Below, piece after piece: positions 47,908 to 59,339 of a DNA stretch of 64,000 nucleotides. The translations under genes and the position numbers were made by a program. The notes below the pieces were generated by a model, which was given only the letters and a program-made list of their open reading frames with translations, did not search any database and had not been told where the DNA came from. This DNA is from Echinometra lucunter (Eukaryota; Echinodermata; Echinoidea; Camarodonta; Echinometridae). Location of the stretch: positions 17,004,057 through 17,068,056 of the forward strand of contig CM057169.1 of assembly GCA_029962745.1 (NCBI GenBank), read 5' to 3'. How positions within the stretch are numbered: the first letter of the stretch is position 1; each line of letters starts with the position of its first letter.

Positions 47908-50650
47908 AACTTTTTCTGGAACTTTACATTTATTATACATTTCTCATTAATACAATGTAAAACCAGAAACTTTACTGCTTTCTGCAGTGATGTCTAGCTT
48001 GCTCAAATTCCATCCTGCAAATTCAGTGCTAGTGAATCCCTGATTTGGGGGTTGTTTTTTAGGGGGGGGGAGTGTATTCATAATAATTGCTTCATGAGTA
48101 AGACCATCACTGATAAATTTCATGAAAGTTTATATCTCCAAAGTTTCTGGTTTTGCTGTAACTTTTTGTATTTTCCAGTCTTGTAGTTTCCCTTTAATCA
48201 AAGAAAATAGTAGTCTTCATACCGTTCATTCTTAAAGGAGGTACAGCTTGAAATATGAGACAATGAATTTGAAGTATGGTGACCTGATTCCAAATTGGTT
48301 AGTACAAAGAGGTGGGGTTTTTGTATTTTTTCTTTTTCTTGATCATTTTAACACTGCTGTATTGATACATTGATACCTATACTATGCCTAGCATATGCTT
48401 GTTTGGATTGCGGAAAAATTCTGCTGGACTCGTATATGTACCGTATAAATGAAAAACTTACAAAGATTTTGGTTATGGGAGGGTTAGCAAACACCAAATG
48501 TTTTGTATCAGGTTAAGTCAGAGGTATGTTTCTGTGTTTCTTAAACACTTTACGACTATTCTAAATGAAGAAGTCATGCTCTTTATCATGCAAAATCAGG
48601 TATTTGATAATGAAAATAATAGTAATTCTGTTACAACGTGTATATCAATATATTCTTTTGCGCTGTGATGTAACAGAGCTCCCAACAATGCTACTGCTTG
48701 GACATAGAACAAGCACTACCAGTAATCAAAAGCTTCTGAAAAGGTGAGTCTTCAACAAAACATTGAAGACAACAACAGATGAAGCTTTTCTTATTTCTAG
48801 TGGCAGTTTATTCCAAAGTTTTGGAGCAGCTTGTCCTGTGTGTTTTTTTTAAGTTAAGTGCATATGAATGTGATTTAAATTATATCAATTCAGACAAGTG
48901 ATAAGGAGCTTGGCTATTCAATGCTTTGTAAACATGCAATTTTCTGCCTTATTGGCAACAATACTGGGGGTGTTTCATAAAGCTGTTCGTAAGTTACGAA
49001 CGACTTTACGCACGACTGGTGATACCTTCTTGTGCTACATGTAAACAAATGAGAAACTGATTAGCACCCAAGAAGGTATCACCAGTCGTTCGTAAACTTG
49101 TTCATAACTTATGAACAGCTTTATGAAACACCCCCCTGGTGTAATATGGGAAAATTTTGAAGAACTGGACACAAGTTTTGCACATGTATTCTAAACATGC
49201 CACAGTTTGTTTATCTGTGAATCTGGCAAGCCATCAATAATCAAGGCTTAGACTACTAATAATTCTTTATAGTTAATCCATCAATTTGCTGTGCTGATGG
49301 ACTAATACTTCCCAAAGATTTCAATATTATATTACCAAGGCTTATATACCAGAAATGAATACTGCAAACATATATTTTGTGCAGGTGGCTACCAAATTAT
49401 AATGAAATGCTAACGCCCAAGTTTATCCTAAGAACAGTGATAACTTATAATTCTGTAGCACTCAGTATAATCTTATAAATGAATCATTGTATTTTGTTTT
49501 AGCTGTGCAATCTCGTATTTACAGCATATATGTTTAGAATTCTCATTAGGAATTTTTCTCTGTGTAACTCCTTGTATCTGTTCTGCTGAAAATTTTTCTT
49601 TCCTTTTTCATCTTTATTCTTTCTTTCTTTTCTTTGTATATTTTTTTTTTTTGGGGGGGGGGGGGGGGTTCTTCCAAAAAGGTTATTTTATGCCATCTGT
49701 AAAGGGTTTAAACATAGAAAGCAGAGACTCTGGAAATTGGTGAGAAGTTTCCTAACATGTTTTTTTTTTCTTCCTGATGAAAAGACAAATACAGAAATTC
49801 AGTATGCAGGTGTGAGCTCATTGCATCATTTTGAGATGCATATTACCATATATATGAATAATGCACATGAAGAACGATGGCATTCTCGTGCAATCGTGTG
49901 CCACAACTTCACCCCACACAGAACAGCTTTATTGCTTCAACTTTCATAGACTTTACATGCAGTGTGTGGGTGTGCGTGTGTACACGTTGAAGGACTGAAG
50001 GTTTATTTCACTTCTGTATATTACTGTATATCCTGAAATTTTCACAGTGGTTTGATTGTCGCTAATTTGGCGACTGTTCTCGTTAAAATTTCCACTCAAT
50101 GAATGCCTTATTCAAATACAGGAACATCATTCAAAGTGTGAAAATAATAACTTGCTAATATTTTAACATCGTCCCAAGTCTCTAAAATATCTCTAGACTA
50201 AAATATTGGCTTATATAGTATATACAGTATGATGAACGTGTTTATTGATGTCTTAAAATGATTTTGTATCATAGTATATATGTATTGTTGATTTTGTAAA
50301 GCCCTTTGGGCATTCTTTTGAAAATATGAAATATTTTTATGTTGAAGTAATGCATTTATGATAATATAAAGTACTTTATACAATATACAGCATGTCAGTT
50401 TCATGTATTTTCCTTGTGTTATTTTGTTAAATGTAAATTATGATGTGTGTCACTATAACAAGTTGCCAGTAAGTGATTTTTTTAAAACCAATGCATGGTA
50501 CATCAAACATCACTTAAAGAAGACAAAAAATGAATCCTCATCAGAAATATTAGAAGAAATTTTGAGATTTACCCTACATTGTATACAGATTAGAAAAATG
50601 TAAAACTGAACAAAGTGATCTATTCTATCTTATTTCAGTGTAAAGCCCCC
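47908..50650 (+). repeat. RRAGA 3' flank, first copy of a segmental duplication
   Basis: Begins AACTTTTTCTGGAACTTTAC and is collinear with 56568-61870 over several kilobases (for example TGTACCGTATAAATGAAAAA, GAGCTCCCAACAATGCTACT). It holds a fold-back MITE at 48966. No gene was recognised in it. Confidence 0.85.
48966..49135. mobile_element. Fold-back MITE in RRAGA 3' flank
   Basis: GGGGGTGTTTCATAAAGCTG at the left pairs with CAGCTTTATGAAACACCCCC at the right, and the arms extend through GATACCTTCTTG. The duplicate flank at about 59930 lacks it, so it inserted after that duplication. Confidence 0.85.
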
Positions 50651-50659
50651 TGCCCAGGT

Positions 50660-52260
50660 GTAGAAATGTGCTGCTTGCCTCCTGATCCCCCCCCCCCCCC
50701 CCCCCTTCGTGTGACTACAAGCAAGCAGGAAGCATCACATGCAGTTAATCGATGGAGCAATGAAGGGGGAAAAAATGAAATGTCAAAGCATCTCTGACGC
50801 GATTCAGTGTTCCTAGTACAAGTAGGTACAATGATGAGGAAGTTAAATTTTTTCATGGACTTTAGACCTTTTGTATTACTAATAATTATCTTGATTTCTT
50901 GACAGAGTCCCCCTTTTCTATGTTATCCAACCATGGCATCTCTGTAGCATTCCCTTGATCTAAGCACGCTATTTTAAATGAAGCAATTATCTAGCATGTG
51001 AGTAGTGGTGAACAAATTATTTTGAATATCTCCTACCAAGCAAGATCCAACGGGCCATATTTTGGATCAATACTTAACATCTGGCCAGAAAACGTGGCAA
51101 AATATTCAATCTTATCCACCATTCAAATCAGTGGTTTGAGTGGAACCTTCAGAATGGAAAGAGGAATTGGAGTTTATCACGTTCAACACCAAGCAAACGA
51201 TGAACACAGCCACGGGAGAATCCTTCATTCTTGATTTAAAAAAAGAAAACAAACTCAACTTGGACAGTTGGAATGTGTCTCATTTCTTATCAAATCTGCG
51301 TGTTGAAGAAGTGTGGTTTCAAAGATTGCTAGGTATGTATTCACAATTACAAATTCACTGTATTTCGAGGACTGCCATACAAGTTCAGGAGTAAAGTAAT
51401 TAATATTAGGGAGTGAGTGGATGGTGACTTTAGATGGCAGTTGTTGTTTTTTTTAAGTAGATTAAACTGAAAACTAAAAAAAAAAAATCATCCCATAACA
51501 TACAAATATTCAGTTATTCTTTTCATTGTAAGTGTATATAACGCAAAATTGAAGAATATTTAAACATATCCCGCCTTGGAAAAAAAGATAAAAAAGCATT
51601 GTGGTGTTCCCAAAATGAAATGTGTTTGTAGATGAAAATACCATTTAGCCGTATATGGGTAATGGAATGCTGATGGTCTTTTAGTCAATAAATTTGAAAA
51701 TATCTATCAGTTAAGACAAGAGTTGGGTTGTAGAATACATAAACTCCAAAAATACTGGCACAACTGACAAAACTATAGTGACCTCCTTATTCCGCAGGAG
51801 ATATTTAGGAGGGTAGGTTGCTGGGGTTTTTTCATGCATGACGTCCTCCTGAAACGCTTTGCAATGGTTAAAGTAACTGGTTTCAGCTTGAATGCAGATG
51901 TCTAAATTCCCCTTGATACCAAACTGTAGCAGTCCCACAAATCTGATAATAAATGGAAATGTGGGTGAATGTGAAAAACAAGTTCTAATTACAGGTGTAC
52001 CTAAACTTTTGGAAGGCAATGTATATTGCCAACTGTTGCACGAAGCACTGGAGGAAAATGTCACTCTATACTATAGGCCTCTTTTGACGAGCGAGTGATA
52101 TTAATATTAAGTTTTAATTTATCATCCTTTTCCTGCACAAAATGAAATAAATATTGTTTAAATATTGTTAAATGTTCAAACTCTTATATTTTCGTATTTC
52201 AGATTTGAAATGTGCTCTGTTACCAACAGACGTACAGAAACGCTAAAGGAAGCGGTCTTT
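50660..52260. other. Spacer between RRAGA 3' flank and the Ig-like gene
   Basis: Contains a C-run (50688), the candidate orphan exon at 51141 and, near 51990-52022, GTGTACCTAAACTTTTGGAA followed by GGCAATGTA, which resembles the end of a Tc1-type element. Nothing firmer is supported. Confidence 0.35.
51141..51332 (+). other. Candidate orphan exon
   Basis: An open frame of about 64 codons (EPSEWKEELEFITFNTKQ near its start, VEEVWFQRLL at its end) closes at a good donor, AG-GTATGT. It is preceded by AG, but with no pyrimidine tract. Composition looks protein-like, yet no family is recognised and no neighbouring exon joins it clearly. Confidence 0.2.
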
Positions 52261-52269
52261 ATTCTCTCC

Positions 52270-52345
52270 TAATTTCTCGAAGGAAAATCTCTTAATCTTA
52301 TGTACGAACGCGAGACTGAAGACCATAATTTCTCTCTCACTACAG
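52270..52345 (+). pseudogene. Possible relic of a paralogous Ig-like domain upstream of the Ig-like gene
   Basis: The words GCGAGACTGAAGACCAT at 52310-52326 repeat exactly at 52828-52844 inside the Ig-like gene. In frame, the upstream copy reads LMYERETEDHNFSL and the gene reads LMVYSETEDHCFLK. Similarity fades on both sides. It may be a decayed tandem copy or part of a 5' exon; chance is less likely but possible. Confidence 0.35.
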
Positions 52346-52577
52346 CTGGCTGTTTAGATAAGTTCTCTCTCCCACCGCGGCCATCCATACATGTCAGCTC
52401 GTAGATCCAGTCCGAGATTCCACTTTTATCTTTATCGAAGATCTAGAGTAATTGATTCTCTGACGAACGATAAGTGGCATAAACGACTACAACTTGAAGG
52501 TATCATGTGTATTTGTGATCTTCTCAAATGAGTTTCTCATCATTTCTCATGATTTGAAATTAGTTGCTTTCTCCAAA

Positions 52578-53558
52578 ATGTGGATGTTTCCAGGATTTCC
52601 GGATGAGATGATCATTTTCATCATGTTGCTAACTTTATTAGAATTGAGCGGAGGAGGAACTATAACGTACATACACGTCATAGAAGGGGATTCGACACAA
52701 CTTAATTTCAGTTTTCTTTGCGCCAGTACGCAAGTCACTTTACGACATGGGTACAAAGTTCCCTTTTACGACTCTACTAATCCGGAATCACTGTCAGTGT
52801 CTGCCCGTCAAGAACTTATGGTTTATAGCGAGACTGAAGACCATTGCTTTCTCAAACTTAAAATTGACCCTGTCCTTAGAACTGACGAAGGAGCATACAT
52901 TCTCACTTCGTACGATGGTGACGGAAATTTCCTAGATGATTCGAGAATTGGTTTAAGAGTTGACCACCCTCCCGGCGTCGCATCTTGCGAGTGGCTTGAA
53001 GAAAACATCATTGATGACTGGGGTTCAATGCTCTGCAAGGCACCAGCAGGGAGTATCCCCGGGCAAATCGCTTGCTATCAAAATGGAATAAGACTACCCC
53101 CAAAGACAACGCTCACGGAGGCAGGTGATGTTCTACAGCAAACCATCTGGGCGAGGTTTTCTCAAGTTGTATTTTGCTGTGCTTCGTTTCAAGAAAATCT
53201 TATTGATACTTGTGAATGTAAAGATTTCGTTTGGGATCCTTCAGGCAGCGGAAACATCACAGATCCTTGCGATGCACCTCCTCAAGATTCAACATCACCC
53301 CATAGTCTTGTAGGAGACCATGCTGCAAATTCGTTTGCTGCTACCATATTCATTCCAACACCACAAACCATTACGGAAAGACCTGCTGGGCAAAAGGTAT
53401 ACATTCCACTGTCCTGGGGACTTTGGGCAGGCATTGGGACTTTGGTATTCATTATCATTATCCTATGCATAATGCTTGCAGCAGCTTTTCGGAAGATTCG
53501 GCAAATCGGGGTTATCAGACAGAATGATCCTTATTACGCGACCGTGCCTGCCGTGTAA
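52578..53558 (+). CDS. Ig-like single-pass membrane protein (intronless), unidentified receptor
   Basis: A 326-residue protein from the first in-frame ATG; the open frame extends 28 codons upstream without another ATG. An N-terminal hydrophobic stretch (about 11-23, IIFIMLLTLLEL) suits a signal peptide. Residues about 30-130 resemble an Ig V-type domain, with FLC at 46-48 and the D-x-G-x-Y motif (DEGAY) at 103-107. The usual second cysteine after that tyrosine is replaced by Leu (YIL). Residues about 137-231 hold eight cysteines, including CC and CEC. Possible N-glycosylation sites are NFS and NIT. A transmembrane helix (about 280-303, GIGTLVFIIIILCIMLAA) is followed by a basic stop-transfer and a short tail with PYYATV. 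The tyrosines recall, but do not match, the ITIM consensus. Likely cell-surface recognition or adhesion; ligand unknown. A candidate AATAAA lies at 53960. Confidence 0.8.
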   Translation: MWMFPGFPDEMIIFIMLLTLLELSGGGTITYIHVIEGDSTQLNFSFLCASTQVTLRHGYKVPFYDSTNPESLSVSARQELMVYSETEDHCFLKLKIDPVLRTDEGAYILTSYDGDGNFLDDSRIGLRVDHPPGVASCEWLEENIIDDWGSMLCKAPAGSIPGQIACYQNGIRLPPKTTLTEAGDVLQQTIWARFSQVVFCCASFQENLIDTCECKDFVWDPSGSGNITDPCDAPPQDSTSPHSLVGDHAANSFAATIFIPTPQTITERPAGQKVYIPLSWGLWAGIGTLVFIIIILCIMLAAAFRKIRQIGVIRQNDPYYATVPAV

Positions 53559-53569
53559 GAGTATACATG

Positions 53570-54240
53570 CACATAATTATGAATGACTGCATGAGGTTCA
53601 TGCAAACTATCTGGTAACCTCTCTCAAAGTTCCTTTTTTTAATACTAGATTTATACACTATGTTCACGGCGGCCACGGCTATCACATTTCTGGCCACCGT
53701 GAACAAAACAGGATGGACGTGAGACAACGTGGGGAGGGGGGGCGGGATGGGCAAACGAGACAGTCCGTGGTTGCCTGGATGCCGGGCCATATTTTTCAAA
53801 CTACATAAATTAAATCTTATTAAATCAAATCTGCCGGGCCAGATTTCTAACTGTCAAAAAAAAATGCCATGGCATTCACGGTGTGGATGAGAAACCTATA
53901 AGTAGGCCGTGGTAAAACGGTGTGAACGCAACAAATCATGACAGTACGTAATAGGCCGCAATAAAACTTGGAGACAGTCCGTAGTGGGCGGGGTAGTGGG
54001 ACGGGAAGCAAGTGTATTCCCTATGTGTATTCCCCAGCATCTCACGGTCCTTCACGGTCGCTGCGCATTTTGTCCCGTGTGGGACGTGTGGGACCGGCTA
54101 TGGTGGGATCCCATGGTGGGACCCCATCAGAGCATGACAGGCCGGGCGGCGCGAAATACTGGAACGTACCCCACGGCCCATTACGAATACCGTGGAGACC
54201 GTGACCTAACAATGTAAACGCCGATGTAAACGCTGTATCT
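53570..54240. other. 3' flank of the Ig-like gene
   Basis: It holds an inverted pair around 53660-53703 (GTTCACGGCGGCC with GGCCACCGTGAAC), a candidate AATAAA at 53960 and CG-rich sequence around 53990-54200. The two overlapping plus-strand frames there lack family features. Confidence 0.4.
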
Positions 54241-54322
54241 TCTTCTTCTTCTTCTTCTTCTTCTTCTTCTTCTTCTTCTTCTTCTTCTTCTTCTTCTTCT
54301 TCTTTTCCTCCTCCTCCTCCTC
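54238..54322. repeat. (TTC)n microsatellite
   Basis: Nearly pure TTC repeat ending in TCC units, between the Ig-like gene's 3' flank and the GC-rich minisatellite. Confidence 0.95.
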
Positions 54323-54404
54323 CATAAGTACAGGCCACCGTCGGGTGTATTCTCGTACTGTTGTGCAGGTGTATATACAGTGTCTCGATAAAAATCGGTA
54401 GGCT

Positions 54405-54680
54405 AATAGGCGCTGCTTGATTGAATTCAAACACCGGGGGCGCTAGCAAGACTAATCGGCGGCGCTTGATTCGATCATCGGCGCCGGTCAAGACTAATCG
54501 GCGCCGCTTGATTCGAACACCGGCGCCGGGCAAGACTAATCGGTGACGCTTGATTCAAACACCGCCGCCGGTCAAGCCGAGTCGGCGCCGCTTGATTCGA
54601 ACACCGGCCCCTGTCAAGACTCATCGGCGCCTTGATTCTAACACCGGCGCCGGGTAGAACTGCACCGCTTGATTCGAAGC
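54405..54680. repeat. GC-rich minisatellite
   Basis: Six to seven units of about 46 bp built from GCGCTTGATTCGAACACCGG and GCGCCGGTCAAGACTAATCG. Unusually GC-rich for this window, with internal GGCGCC palindromes. A TTC microsatellite lies just upstream. Confidence 0.85.
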
Positions 54681-55714
54681 TACAACTAGTTAGAAGTTGA
54701 TTGATAGTGGGTCGCTAGCTGTTAATCAGCGTTGGAAATCACTAGTGTAATTATGTATGTTGGATTGTGAATTAGATGTGAATACATGAGTTTTCTTCAT
54801 GAGAGGTTAATCAAATAGATGTGAATATTTCACAAGAATTGATCATGCACTTCTTGGTTACTAGTAGATTATATAACATGTATACCCATATGAAGGTTGG
54901 TGAATAGGAACTAGGGGATAAAGACTATACTGATGTCTTCATGTACAGTGTAAGGGGAATAAAGAAGCTTTACAGTATGTGCTGTGTGTAGGAGAGGGGT
55001 CAAACCAAGAACATGGACCATGTTGAACTTGGAGACATAGAGAATTGGTGGGGGTACTGGGCCAAACAACATTAAATAAAGTAAAGGTGTATTAGTACTC
55101 AAGGGTGACATATAGTCCTTGTTTGTATATAGCTATTTTAGCAATTAGATATAGAATTAGAGTGAAATATGTGATTGTATTAATAATGTCCTATGTGGAT
55201 ATGAGTAGAACATAGGTTTGAATGTGTGATTTTAATGTAAATTCAATAAAGGAGGGTGGATAATGGTCAGTGTGATTCGGTCAAGCACTTCCCTTTGTGA
55301 TTATAGTTATGTGTTTGACCATGTGCCTCATTTTCTGTGCTGACCTTTGAGGAAGGTAGACAGTCAATCCTGGTCTGTATGCAACCGTGAAGTTTGCAAG
55401 TTGATTCCGTTTTCTTCAAAGGAGGTATGTTTAATTTGTACTATAGGTTGTTTTCTTGTGTTTTAATCAACTAATGCACCAATGCTATTGAAGTTTTTGA
55501 TAAAAAGATGAGGTAGAGTTACTTACACAGAGAGTAAATCTGATGACAAGGTTGATATATATCGTCTGGAGGTTTCCAATATAAGTGAATTCATGTCTGA
55601 TGAGTAGGGATTATGAATTGATTGATCGTTACTCTTTAGCTTATCATTGAAAATCAGTATTGTATTACTAAATTGTATATAATTGTGTAGGTTGGGTGTT
55701 AATCAGATAAATAG
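54681..55714. other. No gene seen
   Basis: AT-rich unique-looking sequence after the minisatellite, with no long frame, splice pair or clear repeat. Confidence 0.45.
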
Positions 55715-55880
55715 CGTGATGCAAATATGCAATAATGTGTGTCAGTCCATATTCTATATTCGTTTGTCACGATGCGTATAATATTTCTATTTATGTCTGT
55801 GCATCATTGGCGTAAATCCCGGGGGATGGGTGAAATATCCCCCACTTTTTTGAGAGGGGGGATGAATTCCAATTCAGTTG
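55715..55880. mobile_element. Fragment of hAT-like module
   Basis: Matches 58880-59040: GTGTCAGTCCATATTCTATA upstream, then CATTGGCGTAAATCCCGGGG. The right end is missing. Confidence 0.6.
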
Positions 55881-56953
55881 TACATTTCAAAAAGATTTTT
55901 TTTTCTTCTTAAGTATGATACGATTGTTGCAGTCATATAGAGTGCATAATTTATCTATTCAATTATAAGACTTTGTATTTTGTTAAAATGCTCGAGCCCA
56001 ACATGTATGTCAGGATCCAAATGAATGGATTTTGAATCGATATCGAGCAACAGCTGTCACGGTTTACAAAAACTCTGTATGCTAATAAGCACCGGATACT
56101 TATTTCACCAACCAGATCAAAGTTTGTTGATGCAGGCAAATGTTTCATGCAAAACAGTTCCCACTTGCTAGAATGCACTGCATGCATGTTTACACAGAAT
56201 TAAAAAAAAAAATTATTTTAAGGATTTATCTTTGTGTATTTATCAAGAAAAAAAAATGAATATGTAATTATTTCACCTTTTCTGTCATTATGGCCATGTA
56301 GTTGTATTTCTTGTCTTTCTGCTGGAAATGAATAAATACGAATATACGAAAACCCGAATTACCTTGCCGATTGTACCCTTTTTATTCTGTTATACTTCAT
56401 TTTCCTTGAGGATTTTTTAAATATTTATTTGTCTATTTATTTTTTGCTTGTCAGCAGCTGGACCCCCCCCCCTTTTTTTTTGATAGGGCCGCCCCCCCCC
56501 CCCCAATATATTTGGCTCATTACGCCACCGATTCTTATAAAGCTTGCTTGATTCAAGTACATAATGAAAACTTTTTCTGGAACTTTACATTTATTATACA
56601 TTTCTCATTAATACAATGTAAAACCAGGAACTTTACTGCTTTGATGTCCAGCTTGCTCAAATTCATTCCTGCAAATTCAGTGCTAGTGAATCCCTGCATT
56701 GATTTGGGTGTTGTTTATTTGTTTGTTGTTTTTTTTTTTTTGGGGGGGGGGTTGTATTCATGATAATTGCATCGTGAGTAAGACCATCGTCGATAAAAAT
56801 CATGAAGGTTTTATGTTTCCAAAGTTTCTGGTTTTGCTGTACCACTCATTCTTACAAGGAGGTTTAGTTTGAAGTATGAAACTATGAATCTAAAACATGG
56901 TGAGCTAAACTGAAATTACCTAGTAGAGTGGGATTTTATTTGGGGGTTTTTTT

Positions 56954-57576
56954 ATGCCTCCGCCCACCATTGGTGGGTGCCGGAGGCATTATGTTTTCGC
57001 GTTGTCCGTCCGTCCGTCCGTCATTATGTACATAGAAATGGTCCATTCTCGCGATAACTACACAAACCATTTGATGGATCAACTTCAAACTTGGCTCATG
57101 TATGCATATGGGAGGGACAATGATCTGATTAGATTTTGGGGTCTCAAGGTCAAAGGTCAAAGGTCATAGAGGTCATTATGTACATAGAAATGGTTCATTC
57201 TCGCAATAACTCAACCATATTTGAAGAAGCAACTTCAGACTTGGCTCATGTATGCATATGGGAGGGACAATGATCTGATTAGATTTTGGGATCTAAAGGT
57301 CAAAGGTCATAGAGGTCATTATATACATGAAACTTGCTTGTTTTTGTTATAAATCAACAACTCTGTGACAGTTCAACTTCAAACTTGGCTCATGTATGCA
57401 TATGGAAAGGGCAATAGTCTCATTAGAGTTGAGGGTCACAAGGTCAAAGGTCAAGGTCAAAGATGTCATTGTATAAATGACAATGAATCAAAATGAATAT
57501 TCCATATATTTCTGATCTGGCAATATAATGGCAGAGGCATAAATTTCGACCGCGCGCGGTCGAGGATTAATCTAGT
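56954..57576. repeat. Interspersed element with 150-bp internal repeats and GTCCGTCC run
   Basis: It begins with the hairpin ATGCCTCCGCCCACCATTGG / complement, then a GTCC run. Three tandem units of about 145-152 bp follow (from 57020, 57172 and 57317), each with ACTTGGCTCATGTATGCATA and ending in AGGTCAAAGGTCA repeats. It ends with GCAGAGGCATAAATTTCGAC and a CGCGCGCG hairpin. A short deleted copy is at 60468 and a tail fragment at about 57745-57846. Class unknown. Confidence 0.75.
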
Positions 57577-57904
57577 TTCTCGATCATTTCAACACTGCAG
57601 TATTGATACATTGATACATATACTATGCCTAGCATACACTCTTTGTAGCCTGTGTAGATTGCAGAAAAATTCTGCGGGACTCATATATGTACCGTATAAA
57701 TGAAAAACTTAGAAAGATATTAGTTATGGCCTTATGGGAGATATTGTATAAATGAAAATGAATCAAAATGAATATTCCATATATTTCTGATCTGGCAATG
57801 GCAGAGGCATAAATTTCGATCCCGCGCGGTCGAGGATTCATCTAGTTTCTTGATCATTTCAACACTGCTGTATTGATACATTGATCCAATACTATGCCTA
57901 GCAA

Positions 57905-59339
57905 CAGGGGCGTAGAGAGCGGGGGAGGGGGGGGGGATGAGGGGTATGCATCCCCCCACCTCACAAGGTGGGGGGATGACATGTAAAATCATCCCCCCAG
58001 GTTTTAGGGAAGGATGTTTGCTCACAATTAAACTGAATTAACATGTTTAGAAATGATAGGAACAGCAATAATAATAATGATAATTATTATCATTATAAAC
58101 AACAACAATAACAATAGTAATAAACACCAACAATAACAATAGTTATAATAATAATAATTAGTAATGTATTATTATTATTACTATTATCATTATTATTATT
58201 ATTACGCTTAAAACTTTTGATAAAGTGCTGGTATCAGCAATGAATAAAACTGTCATTTGAAAATAGTCTACAGCAATAAAACGTAAAATATGAATGAAAC
58301 GTATGCTGTCAAGTGGACTGTTTTTTTATGTTTGCGTGGAAAATTTTTTTTCAGGCACAAGATCATAATGCAGCAATTACCATATATCATATTGAAATAC
58401 GGTTTCTAATAGTCCTGAGCAGGGGCGTAGACAGCGGGGGGATGAGGGGTATGCATCCCCCCACCTCACAAGGTGGGGGGGGGATGACATGTTCAATCAT
58501 CCCCCCAGGTTTTAGGGAAGGATGTTTGCTTACAATTAAACTGAATTAACATGTTTAGAAATGATAGGAACAGCAATAATGATAATAATAATTATTATCA
58601 TTATAAACAACAACAATAACAATGGTAATAATAATAATAATAATTAGTAATGTATTATTATTATTATTATTATTATCATTATTATTATTATTATGCCTAT
58701 GATAATAATAATAGTTATCATCATCAGTATCGTTAATGTGACTGAAATGACGATTACTATCATAACTATATCGATCATTATTCTGATTTATGTAGTTATT
58801 TATATTACTGTTGGGTAATTTCGGCGCTGTCACAGTTTTTTTTTTTAAATGGTGTAACAACAACAACAACAGAAAAGATGAATAGCGTGATACAAATATG
58901 CAATAATGTGTGTCAGTCCATATTCTATATTCATTTGTCACGGTGCGTATATCTTCTGTCTGTGCATCATTGGCGTAAATCCCGGGGGATGGGGGGATAT
59001 ATCCCCCACTTTTTTGAGAGGGGGGATAGCGTGTACAAATATCCCCCCTTCACTTTTTAAGGAAGAAATGATATTTGAATTAATTGTTAATAAAATTTTT
59101 AATAATTTGTCATAAACAACCATCATATGTTAGAATTTCTATTTGAAGATGTGATTTAAAACCAGAAGAGTGGTTATTTTTTGCTCCCTCGCTCGCAAGA
59201 TAAATACTAAAATGTGTGTAAGGGGGTCTGTGCAGGTGTGTGCGGGTGCGTGTGTGTGTATCTGTATACGAAATTGATCCTCGATTTTTCGTGAACGGCA
59301 AATCATCCCCCCAGGTGTAAGAACCTGTCTACGCCACTG
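57905..59339. mobile_element. Composite hAT-like element with internal duplication
   Basis: Left end CAGGGGCGTAGAGAGCGG, right end TCTACGCCACTG, with the flanking 8 bp CCTAGCAA / CCTAGCAT. Inside, the left-end module (GGGGATGAGGGGTATGCATC followed by ATT/AAT repeats) occurs twice, at 57905 and 58422. A CATTGGCGTAAATCC module begins near 58970. The latter, with about 90 bp upstream, also occurs at 55720-55870. It interrupts sequence that is continuous near 57620. Confidence 0.8.

Noticed and set aside
54042..54533. 163-codon minus-strand frame with a poly-Glu block
   Set aside because: It spans the TTC microsatellite and the minisatellite and has no recognisable domain.
57020..57470. Regular repeats considered as a CRISPR array or satellite
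   Set aside because: The units are about 150 bp without short spacers, and lie inside an interspersed eukaryotic element.
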